DNA from: Legionella nautarum
GTDB lineage: Bacteria; Pseudomonadota; Gammaproteobacteria; Legionellales; Legionellaceae
NCBI RefSeq assembly: GCF_001467895.1
Contig: NZ_LNYO01000013.1
Location: 1,107,877 to 1,171,876, forward strand
DNA length: 64,000 nucleotides
Direction: 5' to 3'
The position numbers and the translations under genes are program-made. The notes below the pieces were generated by a model. The model searched no databases and had not been told where the DNA came from. It was given only the letters and a program-made list of their open reading frames with translations. This document shows, piece after piece, positions 18,526 through 28,669 of this stretch (position 1 is its first letter; the number at the start of each line of letters is the position of its first letter).

Positions 18526-19056
18526 TTACAGCATACGCTGAAGCACTTTATCTTTATCAATAAAATAATGCTTTATTGCTCCCGCTATATGAAGAATAAC
18601 TAGGACGATAATAACCCAAGCGATTGTATTATGTGTTTCTTTCATCAGATGTGATAAAGCCTGATTGGGTTTAATTCCAGGTATGCTAAGATGAAACAAA
18701 CCGAAAAAATAAGGTGCTTTATTTGCTGCTACAGCCATTATCCAACCACATAAAGGCATAGCAATCATGAAAAAATACAAAGCATATTGAACAGTACTGG
18801 AAAGAATTCTTTCCCAGAGAGGCACAGAAAGGGGTAAGGGTGGTTTTCCTGTACGCCAAATCCAAATTAAGCGAAAAAGCATTAAAAAGAGCAGACTAAT
18901 ACCAAAAGACTTATGAAGCATAAAAGCAAATCCTCGATATTGCTCAGGAAGATCTTCAAGAAAATAACTGCCAATAAGCATTAATATAGCAATAAAAGCA
19001 ATAAACCAATGAAGAAACTTAAATCCAGCCGAGTAACCAACTTCTTGTTTATTCAT
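18526..19056 (-). CDS. cytochrome b561 family protein
   Basis: A diheme inner-membrane electron-transfer protein. It has four hydrophobic helices and candidate axial histidines in FKFLHWFIA, MLHKSFGIS, KETHNTIAW and LHIAGAIKHYF. It is 176 residues from ATG 19056, which follows AGGAG by six bases; a GTG two codons earlier is less likely. It resembles CybB, thought to oxidise ubiquinol, with superoxide reduction reported for the E. coli protein. It stands alone between repeats. Confidence 0.88.
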   Translation of the reverse strand: MNKQEVGYSAGFKFLHWFIAFIAILMLIGSYFLEDLPEQYRGFAFMLHKSFGISLLFLMLFRLIWIWRTGKPPLPLSVPLWERILSSTVQYALYFFMIAMPLCGWIMAVAANKAPYFFGLFHLSIPGIKPNQALSHLMKETHNTIAWVIIVLVILHIAGAIKHYFIDKDKVLQRML

Positions 19057-19094
19057 TAACACTCCTAGACAAAACTCACCTTATTGACTGCTTG

Positions 19095-19565
19095 AATTGT
19101 AGGTTAGGCCTTGGCCCATAGCCATCTGGCTAAGAGGATTTATCTGAATCCATTCGGGCTGAGGAGGTATCCCCACGAAATTAAATAGACTGTTTAGTTC
19201 ATTGCTCGTTTTGTTTATCCCGTTCGCACTGAGGAAGCGCGCAGCGCTGTCTCGAAGTGTCGCAAAAGCCCCCTGGACAAGGCCTTCGAGAGCCCAGGAC
19301 AAGCCTTCGAGACGCACGCCATGCGTGCTCCTCAGGCCGAGCGGAATAAAATAATACAAATTCCTTAGATACTCCTTTTGTGGGGATAACTCAGTTCGGG
19401 CTGAGGAGGCCGTTAGGCCGTCTCAAGCCTTCCTAGTTCAATGCGAGACTTCGAGACGGCGCAAGCGCCTCCTCAGTACCAACGGTTGATTGTTGGCCTA
19501 AAAGATCGAATTATAAGCTAACCAGGACTTAGCCTGGCAGCTATGAGCGAAGGCCCAACCTACGT
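19095..19565. repeat. compound dispersed repeat, copy B, flanked by REP units
   Basis: This 470-base stretch has no real gene. A REP-like unit (TAGGTTAGGCCTTGGCCCA) is followed from 19151 by the long element seen at 15711-15922, sharing long identical segments such as the block around CCCCACGAAATTAAATAGAC. A second, shorter inverted unit spans about 19387-19487. Another partial REP (GGCCCAACCTACG) closes it at 19551-19563. A 92-codon minus frame at 19081-19359 is translation of the repeat. Confidence 0.85.
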
Positions 19566-19580
19566 GTAATAGCCCCGTGG

Positions 19581-22500
19581 TCAAGACACAACCTCTTTTT
19601 CCGACATCTGAATTGTAGTCTGCGTCAAATCAAGCAATTCGCGGATAGCAACGAAGAACATGGTATAGTTCAGCGTTGAACTTGAGCGAAGATCACTTAA
19701 GATCTCATGCCATCTGCTAATTAAAGCCGAATGTTTTTCTGACCAAGCTTCAAATCCTTTCTGGAAATCTTTTTTCTTACTATCAAAACTTATGATTCCC
19801 GCGGTTAGCAGTCTTTGTTGCCAATCCAAATCATCACGTAAAGCCTCTCTTGATAAAGATTCCCAATGATTTTCAGTAGGATGTGCAATAACCTGTGAAC
19901 GAATCCAAGAGAGATCTAAGTATTCGCCGATTCCAAAATAGACTTCTGCAACCTTGCCTACCTCCAGATCTACTTGCTGAGCGACTTCAATAATATCCAT
20001 CGCAGAGAAGAGTGCGCGAGTTATCGATAATTCATGAGCCAAATGAGCAGGAATACCTAACTCCAAATATTGGTTGTAATGCTTATCGTATTGGCTACGA
20101 TTCCTTTCTCCAAACTTCTCAGGTAAAGCTTTTTTCAGTTCACGCATACCTGGTGAGTAGAGTTTGACTGCTTTAGTAATATCTAAACGCATGCGTTGAG
20201 AACGTAGGAACCAACGAGTAACTCGCCTTAGCAAGCGCGAATAAAGCATAGTTAATTCGATCTGCTTTTCAGCGGTGATCGTTGTACCTAAAGCATCAAT
20301 ATCCTGCCAAATTTTATCTAAACCAAGGACAGCTCGGGCAATCATATAAGCGCGAACAATGGCAGATATAGGGGCACCTGTCTCATCTTGTTGGCGATAG
20401 ATAAAAGTGAAACCCATTTCATTAATAATGATATTACTTAATTTAGTGGCAATAATTTCCCGCTTGAGTGGATGATTTTGCATCTGCTTTGTAAAACGCT
20501 CCGCCAGCACCGATGGGAAAGAGTTGGCCAAGATCTCTTTGAAAAAAGAATCTTCTGGAACATTTGAGTCTAAAATCTCTTCTTTCAAGACCGTTTTACT
20601 ATAACAGAGCAAGACCGACAAGCTTGGACGAGTTAAACCCTTGCCTTGTAGTTTTCGCTCCATTAAGATTTTTTGATCAGGTAAAAACTCCAAAGTTCTA
20701 TCTAACTTACCACTGCGCTCTAATTCGTTAATATAACGTGCATGGAGCTCAATCAGGCGTGGTGATTGCGAAGCGGCTACACTTATCGCGCGGGGTTGGT
20801 TGAAATTATCACGCAAGACTAATTTAGCTACCTCATCAGTCATTTCACCTAATAATTCATTACGTTGTTTTTCGGTCAAATCCCCAGCTCTAACAATGCT
20901 ATCGAGCAGAATTTTGATATTAACTTCTTTGTCGGAGCAATTAACACCTGCTGAGTTATCAATAAAATCCGTATAAATAAGTCCGCCATTGACTGCATAC
21001 TCAACACGAGCCAACTGAGTTAAGCCGAGGTTGCCGCCTTCGCCGACTACCTTGCATCGCAATTGTTTACCATTGATACGAATTGCATCATTCGTTCTAT
21101 CGCCGACATCCACATGAGATTCAACTTGTCCTTTGACGAAAGTTCCAATCCCAGCACTCCACAATAAATCTACTTTTGCTTTAAGAATGACTTTAATTAA
21201 TTCATTGGGCTCGATAGCTGATTGTTTAATGCCAAAAGCTTCTTTCATTTCTTTGCTTACGTTTATGGATTTAGCGTTGCGGTTAAACACACCGCCGCCT
21301 TTAGAAATTAATTTCTTATCGTAGTCAGTCCAATTGGAACGAGGTAAATTAAATAAGCGTTCACGCTCTTTAAAGCTCACCTTAGGATCTGGATCTGGAT
21401 CAACAAAAATGTGGATATGGTTAAACGCTGCAAGTAGTTTAATGTGCTCTGACAATAGCATACCGTTACCAAACACATCACCAGCCATATCACCAATGCC
21501 CACAACCGTGAAATCACTGCTCTGTGTGTCTCTGCCCATTTCGTAGAAATGGCGTTTTACTGATTCCCATGCTCCTTTGGCTGTAATACCCATTTTTTTA
21601 TGGTCATAACCAACTGAGCCGCCCGATGCGAAAGCATCACCGAGCCAAAAACGGTATTCAGCAGAAATGGCATTGGCAATATCAGAAAAGGTCGCGGTTC
21701 CTTTATCTGCAGCAACAACCAAATAAGGATCGTCTTCGTCGTAACAAACCACATTCTCTGGTTTAATAATGCCATCGTCTAAATAATTATCAGTGATATC
21801 GAGAAGACCGCGAATAAATAATTGATAGCAACTAATTCCTTCCGCTAAAATTTCCTCGCGGGTGCCATTGACTGGTAAATGTTTAGGGACAAAACCACCT
21901 TTAGCACCACTTGGAACAATAACGGCATTTTTTACTTGTTGGGCTTTCATCAAACCTAAAATTTCTGTGCGGAAATCTTCTTTACGATCCGACCAACGCA
22001 AACCACCCCGCGCAACCTTCCCTCGACGTAAATGTACTGCTTCAAATTTGGGTGAATAAACAAAAATTTCAAACATTGGGTAAGGTTTGGGGACACCAGG
22101 AATGTCTTTACTATCTAATTTAATAGAAATGTAGTTTTTAAAATTACCGTGTTTATCCAGTTGATAATAGTTGGTACGCAGCGATGATGAAATCGCCTGG
22201 ATATATTGGCGAATAATTTTATCTTCATCAAGGTTCGCAACCTCATCCAGATCATTGAAAATCTCATCGACGAGGCTGGTAAAGTCAACCTCTCTATTTG
22301 CTGTAATCGTTGGATTAAATCGTATTTCAAATAAGCGTACTAATTTTCTAGCAATAGACGCATTATTACTCAAGGCTGTTTCTATATATTCCTGACTGAA
22401 AGTAAAACCGATTTGTTTGAAATATTTAGCATAACTGCGCATCATTGATACTTGACGCCAATCTAGCCCAGCCGATAAAACGAGTTGGTTAAACCCATCA

Positions 22501-24455
22501 TTCTCTGCGTGCCCGAACCAAACACTAGCAAAGGCATTTTGGAATAAATCTTTTATTTCATCGATCTCGAAATTACCTTCATGGTTATACTGAAGTGCAA
22601 AATCATTGATCCACGTCTTTCTATCCTTATCAAATTTTAAGAGGTAGGGCCTTTCACTTATCGCTTTCATTCCCAGCCGCTCTATAATCGGCAGAACTTC
22701 AGATAAAGGAATCGTATCGTCATGTTGATAAATTTTTAAGCGGAAGTTTCCTGGTTCTTCATCCAAAGGTTTATAAAAATTCATCACTAAAGGATTAGAT
22801 ATGGATAAAGCCTCCATATGTTTGATATCCGAAACAGCAGTACGAGGTGAAAAATTAGACGAATAAGAAACAGGAAATACGCTTTTATATTTTGCATAAA
22901 GACGATTAGCACTCTCCTCACCAAAGGTATCAAACAGATAATGTTGTAAATCGTCTGCCCAAGTACGACCGACTTCAATAAGTTTCTGTTCTATCTCTTT
23001 GAAATCCCACTGCGTATCATCATGCGGATTTATTCTGATAATAAAATGAATGCGTGCAAAAACTGATTCAGAGAACCAGGTAGAAAAATTAATTTCGTGA
23101 GAGTTAAAACACTCCTTCAAGATCTTTTCCATTGCTAATCTTAATTCGGTATTCCAACGATCTTTCGGTACATATACTAGACAAGATACAAAGCGGCGGT
23201 ACACATCTGTACGAGCAAACATCCGAATACGGCGACGCTCTTGCAGGTAATAAATACCCATTGCAATTTCAAGCAGTTCATCTTCTGAAGCTTGAATTAA
23301 GTCATCGCGAGGTAAGGTTTCAAGAATATTAAGTAAAACTTTCCCTGCATGCCCGCGTGGATTTAAATTAGAATTTTGCATAATCAGGGCAACTTTATGT
23401 CGTAAAAATGGAATATGCTTGGGATTCGTGTTGTATGCTGCTGAAGTGTATAGACCAATAATACGTAACTCACCAATGACTTGGCCTTTTTTATTAAAAC
23501 GCTTTATTCCAATATAGTCCGTATAAGCGCGGCGATGAACTGTCGCTTCTGTATTGGTTTTGGACATCACTAAGGCGCGATTTGACAGCGTTAATTCCCT
23601 AGCTTCGGGAGTCATAGCAGAAATACTGCGCGCACTTGATTTGCTCATGCTTTGACGAAGAACACCTAAACCTGTTTCAGGTAAAGGCTGCAAAATTGTT
23701 TCCTGCCCTTTTTGAATCAACTCATATTCACGCATACCCAAAAAAGTAAAATGGTGATCTTCAATCCAATTCAAGAAAGCAATTGTTTCTGCTGCCTCGT
23801 TAGGTTCAAGAATAGAACAAACTGACTCTAGCTCAGTAATGGCTGCTCTCACTTTTTCCCGCATTGGCATCCAATCACTGACGACTGCACGGTTATCATC
23901 AAGAACACGTTCAAAATTACGGTGTAAATCTTCAAGAATAGAAGCATCGGTTTGTCGATCAATTTCAATTAGAATGGCCGCTTCGACAATGACATCTTTC
24001 GCGAGGTTCTCCCCATTACGTGGCAAAACTGCTGTGACTTCATTATCTTTTCCACGTTTTACTTGTAGATTACCCATGTGCATTATGAGATGGGAAACCA
24101 CATCTAAACGGTTGATTACCATCCTTAATGAATCGACTAAAAAGGGCATGTCATCCGTAATAATTTCAACTACAGTATGAGTGGTTTGCCAACCATGTCT
24201 TTCAAAGTCTGGATTATAAATTCGAATTTTGGTTTCGTTAGGAGCTCGGTTTTGAATTAGTGACCAAAAATTGATTGCGGCACCGTAAAGATCGTCAATA
24301 TCCCATTCCCTTAGATCTTCCAATGCAACTGTGCCGTAAAACTGACGCACAAACTCAGCACAAAATTGGGCTTGTCCGGCACTCATTTTTTGTTGTAGTT
24401 TATCAACTACAGCTTCAATAATTAAATCTTTGCCTTCTTCAAACTTATAAGACAT
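19581..24455 (-). CDS. gdhB: NAD-specific glutamate dehydrogenase, large (180-kDa) type
   Basis: Oxidative deamination of glutamate to 2-oxoglutarate with NAD. It is 1624 residues, matching the very large GDH family of Streptomyces, Pseudomonas and Legionella. Long N-terminal regulatory domains (to about residue 700) precede the catalytic domain. There the substrate lysine segment PSGAKGGFVPK and the segments GDMAGDVFGNGMLLS and GEGGNLGLTQ are visible. Glutamate is a main carbon source for intracellular Legionella. The gene is alone on its transcript, and the 168-base upstream region includes a TATAAT-like element. Confidence 0.95.
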   Translation of the reverse strand: MSYKFEEGKDLIIEAVVDKLQQKMSAGQAQFCAEFVRQFYGTVALEDLREWDIDDLYGAAINFWSLIQNRAPNETKIRIYNPDFERHGWQTTHTVVEIITDDMPFLVDSLRMVINRLDVVSHLIMHMGNLQVKRGKDNEVTAVLPRNGENLAKDVIVEAAILIEIDRQTDASILEDLHRNFERVLDDNRAVVSDWMPMREKVRAAITELESVCSILEPNEAAETIAFLNWIEDHHFTFLGMREYELIQKGQETILQPLPETGLGVLRQSMSKSSARSISAMTPEARELTLSNRALVMSKTNTEATVHRRAYTDYIGIKRFNKKGQVIGELRIIGLYTSAAYNTNPKHIPFLRHKVALIMQNSNLNPRGHAGKVLLNILETLPRDDLIQASEDELLEIAMGIYYLQERRRIRMFARTDVYRRFVSCLVYVPKDRWNTELRLAMEKILKECFNSHEINFSTWFSESVFARIHFIIRINPHDDTQWDFKEIEQKLIEVGRTWADDLQHYLFDTFGEESANRLYAKYKSVFPVSYSSNFSPRTAVSDIKHMEALSISNPLVMNFYKPLDEEPGNFRLKIYQHDDTIPLSEVLPIIERLGMKAISERPYLLKFDKDRKTWINDFALQYNHEGNFEIDEIKDLFQNAFASVWFGHAENDGFNQLVLSAGLDWRQVSMMRSYAKYFKQIGFTFSQEYIETALSNNASIARKLVRLFEIRFNPTITANREVDFTSLVDEIFNDLDEVANLDEDKIIRQYIQAISSSLRTNYYQLDKHGNFKNYISIKLDSKDIPGVPKPYPMFEIFVYSPKFEAVHLRRGKVARGGLRWSDRKEDFRTEILGLMKAQQVKNAVIVPSGAKGGFVPKHLPVNGTREEILAEGISCYQLFIRGLLDITDNYLDDGIIKPENVVCYDEDDPYLVVAADKGTATFSDIANAISAEYRFWLGDAFASGGSVGYDHKKMGITAKGAWESVKRHFYEMGRDTQSSDFTVVGIGDMAGDVFGNGMLLSEHIKLLAAFNHIHIFVDPDPDPKVSFKERERLFNLPRSNWTDYDKKLISKGGGVFNRNAKSINVSKEMKEAFGIKQSAIEPNELIKVILKAKVDLLWSAGIGTFVKGQVESHVDVGDRTNDAIRINGKQLRCKVVGEGGNLGLTQLARVEYAVNGGLIYTDFIDNSAGVNCSDKEVNIKILLDSIVRAGDLTEKQRNELLGEMTDEVAKLVLRDNFNQPRAISVAASQSPRLIELHARYINELERSGKLDRTLEFLPDQKILMERKLQGKGLTRPSLSVLLCYSKTVLKEEILDSNVPEDSFFKEILANSFPSVLAERFTKQMQNHPLKREIIATKLSNIIINEMGFTFIYRQQDETGAPISAIVRAYMIARAVLGLDKIWQDIDALGTTITAEKQIELTMLYSRLLRRVTRWFLRSQRMRLDITKAVKLYSPGMRELKKALPEKFGERNRSQYDKHYNQYLELGIPAHLAHELSITRALFSAMDIIEVAQQVDLEVGKVAEVYFGIGEYLDLSWIRSQVIAHPTENHWESLSREALRDDLDWQQRLLTAGIISFDSKKKDFQKGFEAWSEKHSALISRWHEILSDLRSSSTLNYTMFFVAIRELLDLTQTTIQMSEKEVVS

Positions 24456-24623
24456 TCGCTCACCTCTTTAGGCATGGAAAATAAATTGCGGCGCATTATA
24501 TACTTGTATGGCACAACTTACACCGCCATTTTTAATTATTTATAATCAAATATCCTTTAAATTAAACAAAACTACTGCTTCCAGAACAGCTTCAATAGGA
24601 GGTTCTTGAGCGCTTCATGCTTT

Positions 24624-25121
24624 TTATTCGATACAAACTTTAGTATCTAGCGCAACCCAGTCGACTAATTCAATTAAGTCCGCATTACGCATGCGGATAC
24701 AGCCACGCGATCCCGGTTTACCTAACTCAGTTGTATCAGGAGTTCCATGAATATAAATATAACGTCGCAAACTATCGACGTCCCCCCCTCTATTACGTCC
24801 TTCCTCTAAACCATCCAGTTGCATAATGCGTGTTAAAATCCAATCACGACCAGGGAATTGAGCTGCTAATTCCGGTGTATAAATTTCACCCGTCCATTCA
24901 CGTGAGACAAACACGCTGTTTACTGCAGCATCTAACCCTATCTTTGAGTGGATTCGATGCCAACCACGCGGGGTACATTCGCTGCCAGTTTTCTCACCAA
25001 GACCATTTTTCCCCGTTGAGATGACATAGGACTTGTGAGGCTTATCATTTTCAAAGCAATGCATCATTTGCTGGCTGGCAGAAATGAAAATAAATTGAAC
25101 ATTTGGAGTCTGCATTATCAT
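24624..25121 (-). CDS. L,D-transpeptidase (YkuD/ErfK) family protein without a signal peptide
   Basis: The YkuD fold cross-links or trims peptidoglycan using a catalytic cysteine. The motif HGTPDTTELGKPGSRGCIRM near residues 130-149 has the His and the active Cys in the right spacing. At 165 residues the protein is only the catalytic domain. The N-terminus (MIMQTPNVQFIFIS) lacks a clear signal peptide, odd for a periplasmic enzyme. It begins directly after the aldehyde dehydrogenase stop, so the two are co-transcribed. It could be exported by another route, or be cytoplasmic with another role. Confidence 0.85.
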   Translation of the reverse strand: MIMQTPNVQFIFISASQQMMHCFENDKPHKSYVISTGKNGLGEKTGSECTPRGWHRIHSKIGLDAAVNSVFVSREWTGEIYTPELAAQFPGRDWILTRIMQLDGLEEGRNRGGDVDSLRRYIYIHGTPDTTELGKPGSRGCIRMRNADLIELVDWVALDTKVCIE

Positions 25122-26498
25122 TTATTGTATTGCAACAGTTTTTGTGTTTACAAATTCCAAAATACCCTCTTTTGATAATTCTCTGCCAAATCCAGAGCGT
25201 TTTATTCCGCCAAAAGGAACTCTTGGATCCGAAGCAACTAGTGCATTTACAAAGCAAGCACCTGCCTCAATTTCATGTTCAGCAATCTGCTCACCTCGTT
25301 TCTCATCTCGAGTAAACACTGCAGCACCTAGACCATAACGGCTTTGATTGGCTAAACGAATTGCCTCAGCTTCATCAGAGACTGAGATTATTGCTATGAC
25401 TGGTCCGAATAGTTCATCATCAAAGGCCGGCATCCCTTTGTGCACATCAAGCAATAAAGTAGGAGGATAATAAAAGCCTTTGTGCTCAGGTATTTCTCCA
25501 CCAACAACTAATTTAGCTCCAAGCTTTATACTTTCTTGTACCTGTTCATGTAAGGCTTTTCGCAATCGCTTGCTAGCCATCGGTCCTAAGTTGGTTTTTG
25601 AATCGAGAGGATTGCCCATTTTATAAGTAGACATTAGGGATTTAATTTTTTTAACCAATTCATCACGAACGGAATCCATCACGATGATGCGTTTTGCCGC
25701 AATGCAGACCTGGCCACAATTACTAAGACGCGATTTAACAATACAGTTTGCCGCAAGATCTAAATCGGCATCTGCCAGGATGAGATAGGGATCATTTCCA
25801 CCTAATTCTAATACTGCCTTTTTCAAATGACTGGCCGCATTAGAAGCCACGATAGAACCCGCCCGTTCACTGCCGGTTAAGGTCACAGCGATGACTTTAT
25901 CATTTTCAATCACTTTTGCAGCCAATTCGTTGCTTAAAACGAAATGTTGGAATAAATGTTCAGGGAATCCAGCCTGGTGAAATAAATCGGCAATGGCATT
26001 ACCTGTACCGGTAGAAATTTCTGCATGTTTTAGTATTGCGGCATTTCCGGCCATGACAGTGGGAACAGCGAAGCGAAATACCTGCCAAAATGGAAAGTTC
26101 CAGGGCATAATAGCGAATACAATGCCAAGAGGCTGATAACAGACCATCGTTTTTTTCATCTCAGTTTTAATGACTCTCGGCTGCAAATACTTTTCTGCAT
26201 TTTCAGCGTAGTGTTCGCACAACCAAACACATTTCTCAATTTCAGCTTCACCTAATTGAATTGGCTTACCCATTTCATTGGCCATTAAAACAGCCAAATC
26301 CTTTTTATTTTCTTCTAATAAGCTCGCTAGCTTTAACATAAGTTGCTTGCGTTTTGAAAAAGGGGTTTTTCTCCAAACGCAGTAAGTGAGATGGCCTGCT
26401 TCAATCAAAGCAGAGATTTCCTCTTCTTTTAATATTGAGTAAGATCTTAAGACAGCTTCTGTAGCGGGATTAACTGTTTCAATATTCATTTTAACCAT
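25122..26498 (-). CDS. succinate-semialdehyde dehydrogenase-like aldehyde dehydrogenase
   Basis: An NAD(P)-dependent aldehyde dehydrogenase of the Sad/YneI-like group. It is 458 residues with the NPATEAVL start, the LELGGNDPYLILADADLD glutamate motif, the catalytic cysteine in NCGQVCIAAKR, and the C-terminal FGGIKRSGFGRELSKEG. It would convert succinate semialdehyde to succinate, feeding the TCA cycle. Two in-frame ATGs at the start (26498 and 26489) are both possible. It is co-directional with the L,D-transpeptidase gene that follows. Confidence 0.88.
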   Translation of the reverse strand: MVKMNIETVNPATEAVLRSYSILKEEEISALIEAGHLTYCVWRKTPFSKRKQLMLKLASLLEENKKDLAVLMANEMGKPIQLGEAEIEKCVWLCEHYAENAEKYLQPRVIKTEMKKTMVCYQPLGIVFAIMPWNFPFWQVFRFAVPTVMAGNAAILKHAEISTGTGNAIADLFHQAGFPEHLFQHFVLSNELAAKVIENDKVIAVTLTGSERAGSIVASNAASHLKKAVLELGGNDPYLILADADLDLAANCIVKSRLSNCGQVCIAAKRIIVMDSVRDELVKKIKSLMSTYKMGNPLDSKTNLGPMASKRLRKALHEQVQESIKLGAKLVVGGEIPEHKGFYYPPTLLLDVHKGMPAFDDELFGPVIAIISVSDEAEAIRLANQSRYGLGAAVFTRDEKRGEQIAEHEIEAGACFVNALVASDPRVPFGGIKRSGFGRELSKEGILEFVNTKTVAIQ

Positions 26499-26717
26499 CC
26501 ACGAGTCTGTATTTTTTTAAGTTTATCTTATCGTTAGCAAGACGCAAGTTCTACTTCTGTTTTTATGCACAAAAGAAACCCATCCGAGAACAGAAAAGCA
26601 ATCAACTAAAAAATAGCATTTTGAAGTCGCGTAGGTATATTGTATTCTTGCACAGAAGTTTTGATTGTTGTTACTATTTTGCAAAGCCTTTGTGGGTTAA
26701 ATAACATTAGGAAATCT

Positions 26718-27482
26718 ATGACGAAGAAAAAACTAGGCTACCTCCCTGCTCAATACCTAGTTGCTTGGGCTGTACATGCGTTTACAGCAAGTGCTGCTTG
26801 TTTTGGAATACTTACTCTTATTAAAATTTACCAGCATGATTATGTGCAAGCACTTTGGTTCATGGGTATTGCAGTATTCATCGATGCGGTGGATGGCTCG
26901 CTTGCAAGACTAGCACATGTAAAATCAGTTTTGCCTAATATTGATGGTGCCTTGCTTGATAATATTGTTGATTATTTAAACTATGTTATCACGCCCTGCT
27001 TTTTTCTTTTCGTAAAGCCCGATATGCTGCCCCAAGGCTATTTGCTATTCATTATTGTAGCGATTGTTATCACCTCTTCTTATCAATTTTGCCAAGCAGA
27101 TGCAAAAACTGCCGATCATTTTTTTAAAGGCTTTCCTTGTTACTGGAACATTGCTGTATTTTATATGTTCATTTTTGATACTTCGATGAATACAAACGCA
27201 TGGATTCTAACCATCTTATGCATCTTAATTTTTGTTCCAGTAAAATATGTCTATCCTTCGCGCTTGGATTATCTTACCGAATCAAAGTTTTTAAAAATCA
27301 TCATGCATAGTTTTTCATCCATTTATGGAATTAGCTCAGCAATTATACTTTGGAGTTATCCAAATATTGATGGATTATGGTTATCGCTATCGATGGGTTA
27401 CGTCATTGTCTATTTAATGCTTAGTGTTTATAGAACCTATTCACCTATGATTAAGTCGAGGATCGCTGCTCATAGAGAATGA
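26718..27482 (+). CDS. pcs: phosphatidylcholine synthase
   Basis: A CDP-alcohol phosphatidyltransferase that condenses CDP-diacylglycerol with choline to make phosphatidylcholine, an important Legionella membrane lipid. It has about eight membrane segments. The family motif DAVDGSLARLAH followed by DGALLDNIVD carries the catalytic aspartates (about residues 55-83). The start is ATG 26718 after TAGGAAATCT; a longer frame from TTG 26640 has no ribosome site. It is 254 residues, close to known Pcs proteins. Confidence 0.92.
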   Translation: MTKKKLGYLPAQYLVAWAVHAFTASAACFGILTLIKIYQHDYVQALWFMGIAVFIDAVDGSLARLAHVKSVLPNIDGALLDNIVDYLNYVITPCFFLFVKPDMLPQGYLLFIIVAIVITSSYQFCQADAKTADHFFKGFPCYWNIAVFYMFIFDTSMNTNAWILTILCILIFVPVKYVYPSRLDYLTESKFLKIIMHSFSSIYGISSAIILWSYPNIDGLWLSLSMGYVIVYLMLSVYRTYSPMIKSRIAAHRE

Positions 27483-27641
27483 CTTCTAAAGGCTCAACTC
27501 ATCAAGCTGTTGAGTGGATTACACTCAACTTGAGTTAAGTTAAAAATAATGAGATTAAATATAAAACGACCTAAGTAATTTATTCCCTTTTAGCGCAGTT
27601 ATTATTAGAATACGCCACTTTAATATTGATAGAGGGCCCAC

Positions 27642-28130
27642 ATGTCATTTTGTAAACGGATAATGGCAGTATTTGTAATGACTGTTTTATTTAGCAGCAT
27701 GGCCGTTGCTAATAATTTTTTTCCACATGGCTGTGAGGTGACTGGCTTTGGTTTTAATGACAATTATCTCGTCATTAATGAAACTGGAGCACAAACTTTT
27801 TACCTCATTCAAAATCGTGGTAATCTCCCGATTGAAATGCAGCGCTTTGACACACATGAAGTCTTCATGAGCCCGCCGCTTACAACAAAGATTGATCCTA
27901 CTAATTGGTCAGCATTTGCTTCAGATGTCGAACATTTACATTTTCAATGCTTTGTAAAAGAAAATGATAATACTGTCAAAGTGAACTGCCAGGATGTTTT
28001 AGAAGTTTGTCAGTATCCTCGAGTTAAATTTGCATTAAGTAATATGGGTAACTATTGGGTTTCGACTAATAAAGCGCAATCCGAAGTTATTAATGAAGCA
28101 GCAGCTAAAGGGATCTTCCTACATTGGTAA
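27642..28130 (+). CDS. uncharacterised secreted protein
   Basis: A 162-residue protein with a signal peptide (about residues 1-23, ending SMAVANN). The mature part has three or four cysteines and a mixed beta-rich pattern, and no enzyme motif. It overlaps the next gene by seven bases. I do not recognise the family; it appears to be a periplasmic or exported protein of a Legionella-type organism. Confidence 0.65.
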   Translation: MSFCKRIMAVFVMTVLFSSMAVANNFFPHGCEVTGFGFNDNYLVINETGAQTFYLIQNRGNLPIEMQRFDTHEVFMSPPLTTKIDPTNWSAFASDVEHLHFQCFVKENDNTVKVNCQDVLEVCQYPRVKFALSNMGNYWVSTNKAQSEVINEAAAKGIFLHW

Positions 28131-28630
28131 CTTCTAAAATACAAGATAGTTTATTTATATTGAGCGGGATCATTGGTGCCAGCATATTGCTCTATGGTCT
28201 AACACAAATGCCCGCTCAAATTTATTATGTTATCGGCTCAACCTTATTATTGTTTACCTCACTGCATTTCAGACTTCTCTATTTTATTGCGTTGGAAATG
28301 ATTCTTATTGCGGGTCACGGAGCGATTCTGCTGCATATTAATAATACTTTACAAATCGCCTTACCTGTACTGCTGTCTGTACAATTACTTGTTTTTTATC
28401 TTTTAAGCGGACAACTGAATAATCTTTTCCTCTTAATAGGTATTACAGGTATAGCCTTTCTTTCAGTGGGTTTTGCCTATGTAAATCAGTGGATCTTCTT
28501 TTTTGGCGGCCTTTCGATTGCCATCTATGCTTTTCACTGTGCCTATCGAGGTAAATTAATCACTTTACTATGGGCTATTCTTAATACATTATTTGCATTA
28601 ATTGCGATTTATAAATTAATTTTCTATTAG
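28124..28630 (+). CDS. uncharacterised multi-pass membrane protein
   Basis: A 168-residue, strongly hydrophobic protein with five or six predicted helices and short loops. The start is the TTG at 28124, which overlaps the end of the previous gene and has AAGGGA about ten bases upstream, indicating translational coupling. No family motif is visible. The pairing with a secreted protein suggests a joint envelope role. Confidence 0.6.
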   Translation: MVTSKIQDSLFILSGIIGASILLYGLTQMPAQIYYVIGSTLLLFTSLHFRLLYFIALEMILIAGHGAILLHINNTLQIALPVLLSVQLLVFYLLSGQLNNLFLLIGITGIAFLSVGFAYVNQWIFFFGGLSIAIYAFHCAYRGKLITLLWAILNTLFALIAIYKLIFY

Positions 28631-28669
28631 AGCATCGATAGAATTTACAGATAGATACAGGAGTTTTTT

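Noticed and set aside
19081-19359. 92-codon minus-strand frame in copy B of the repeat
   Set aside because: It is a translation of the repeat, and similar frames appear in the other copies. No ribosome site was seen.
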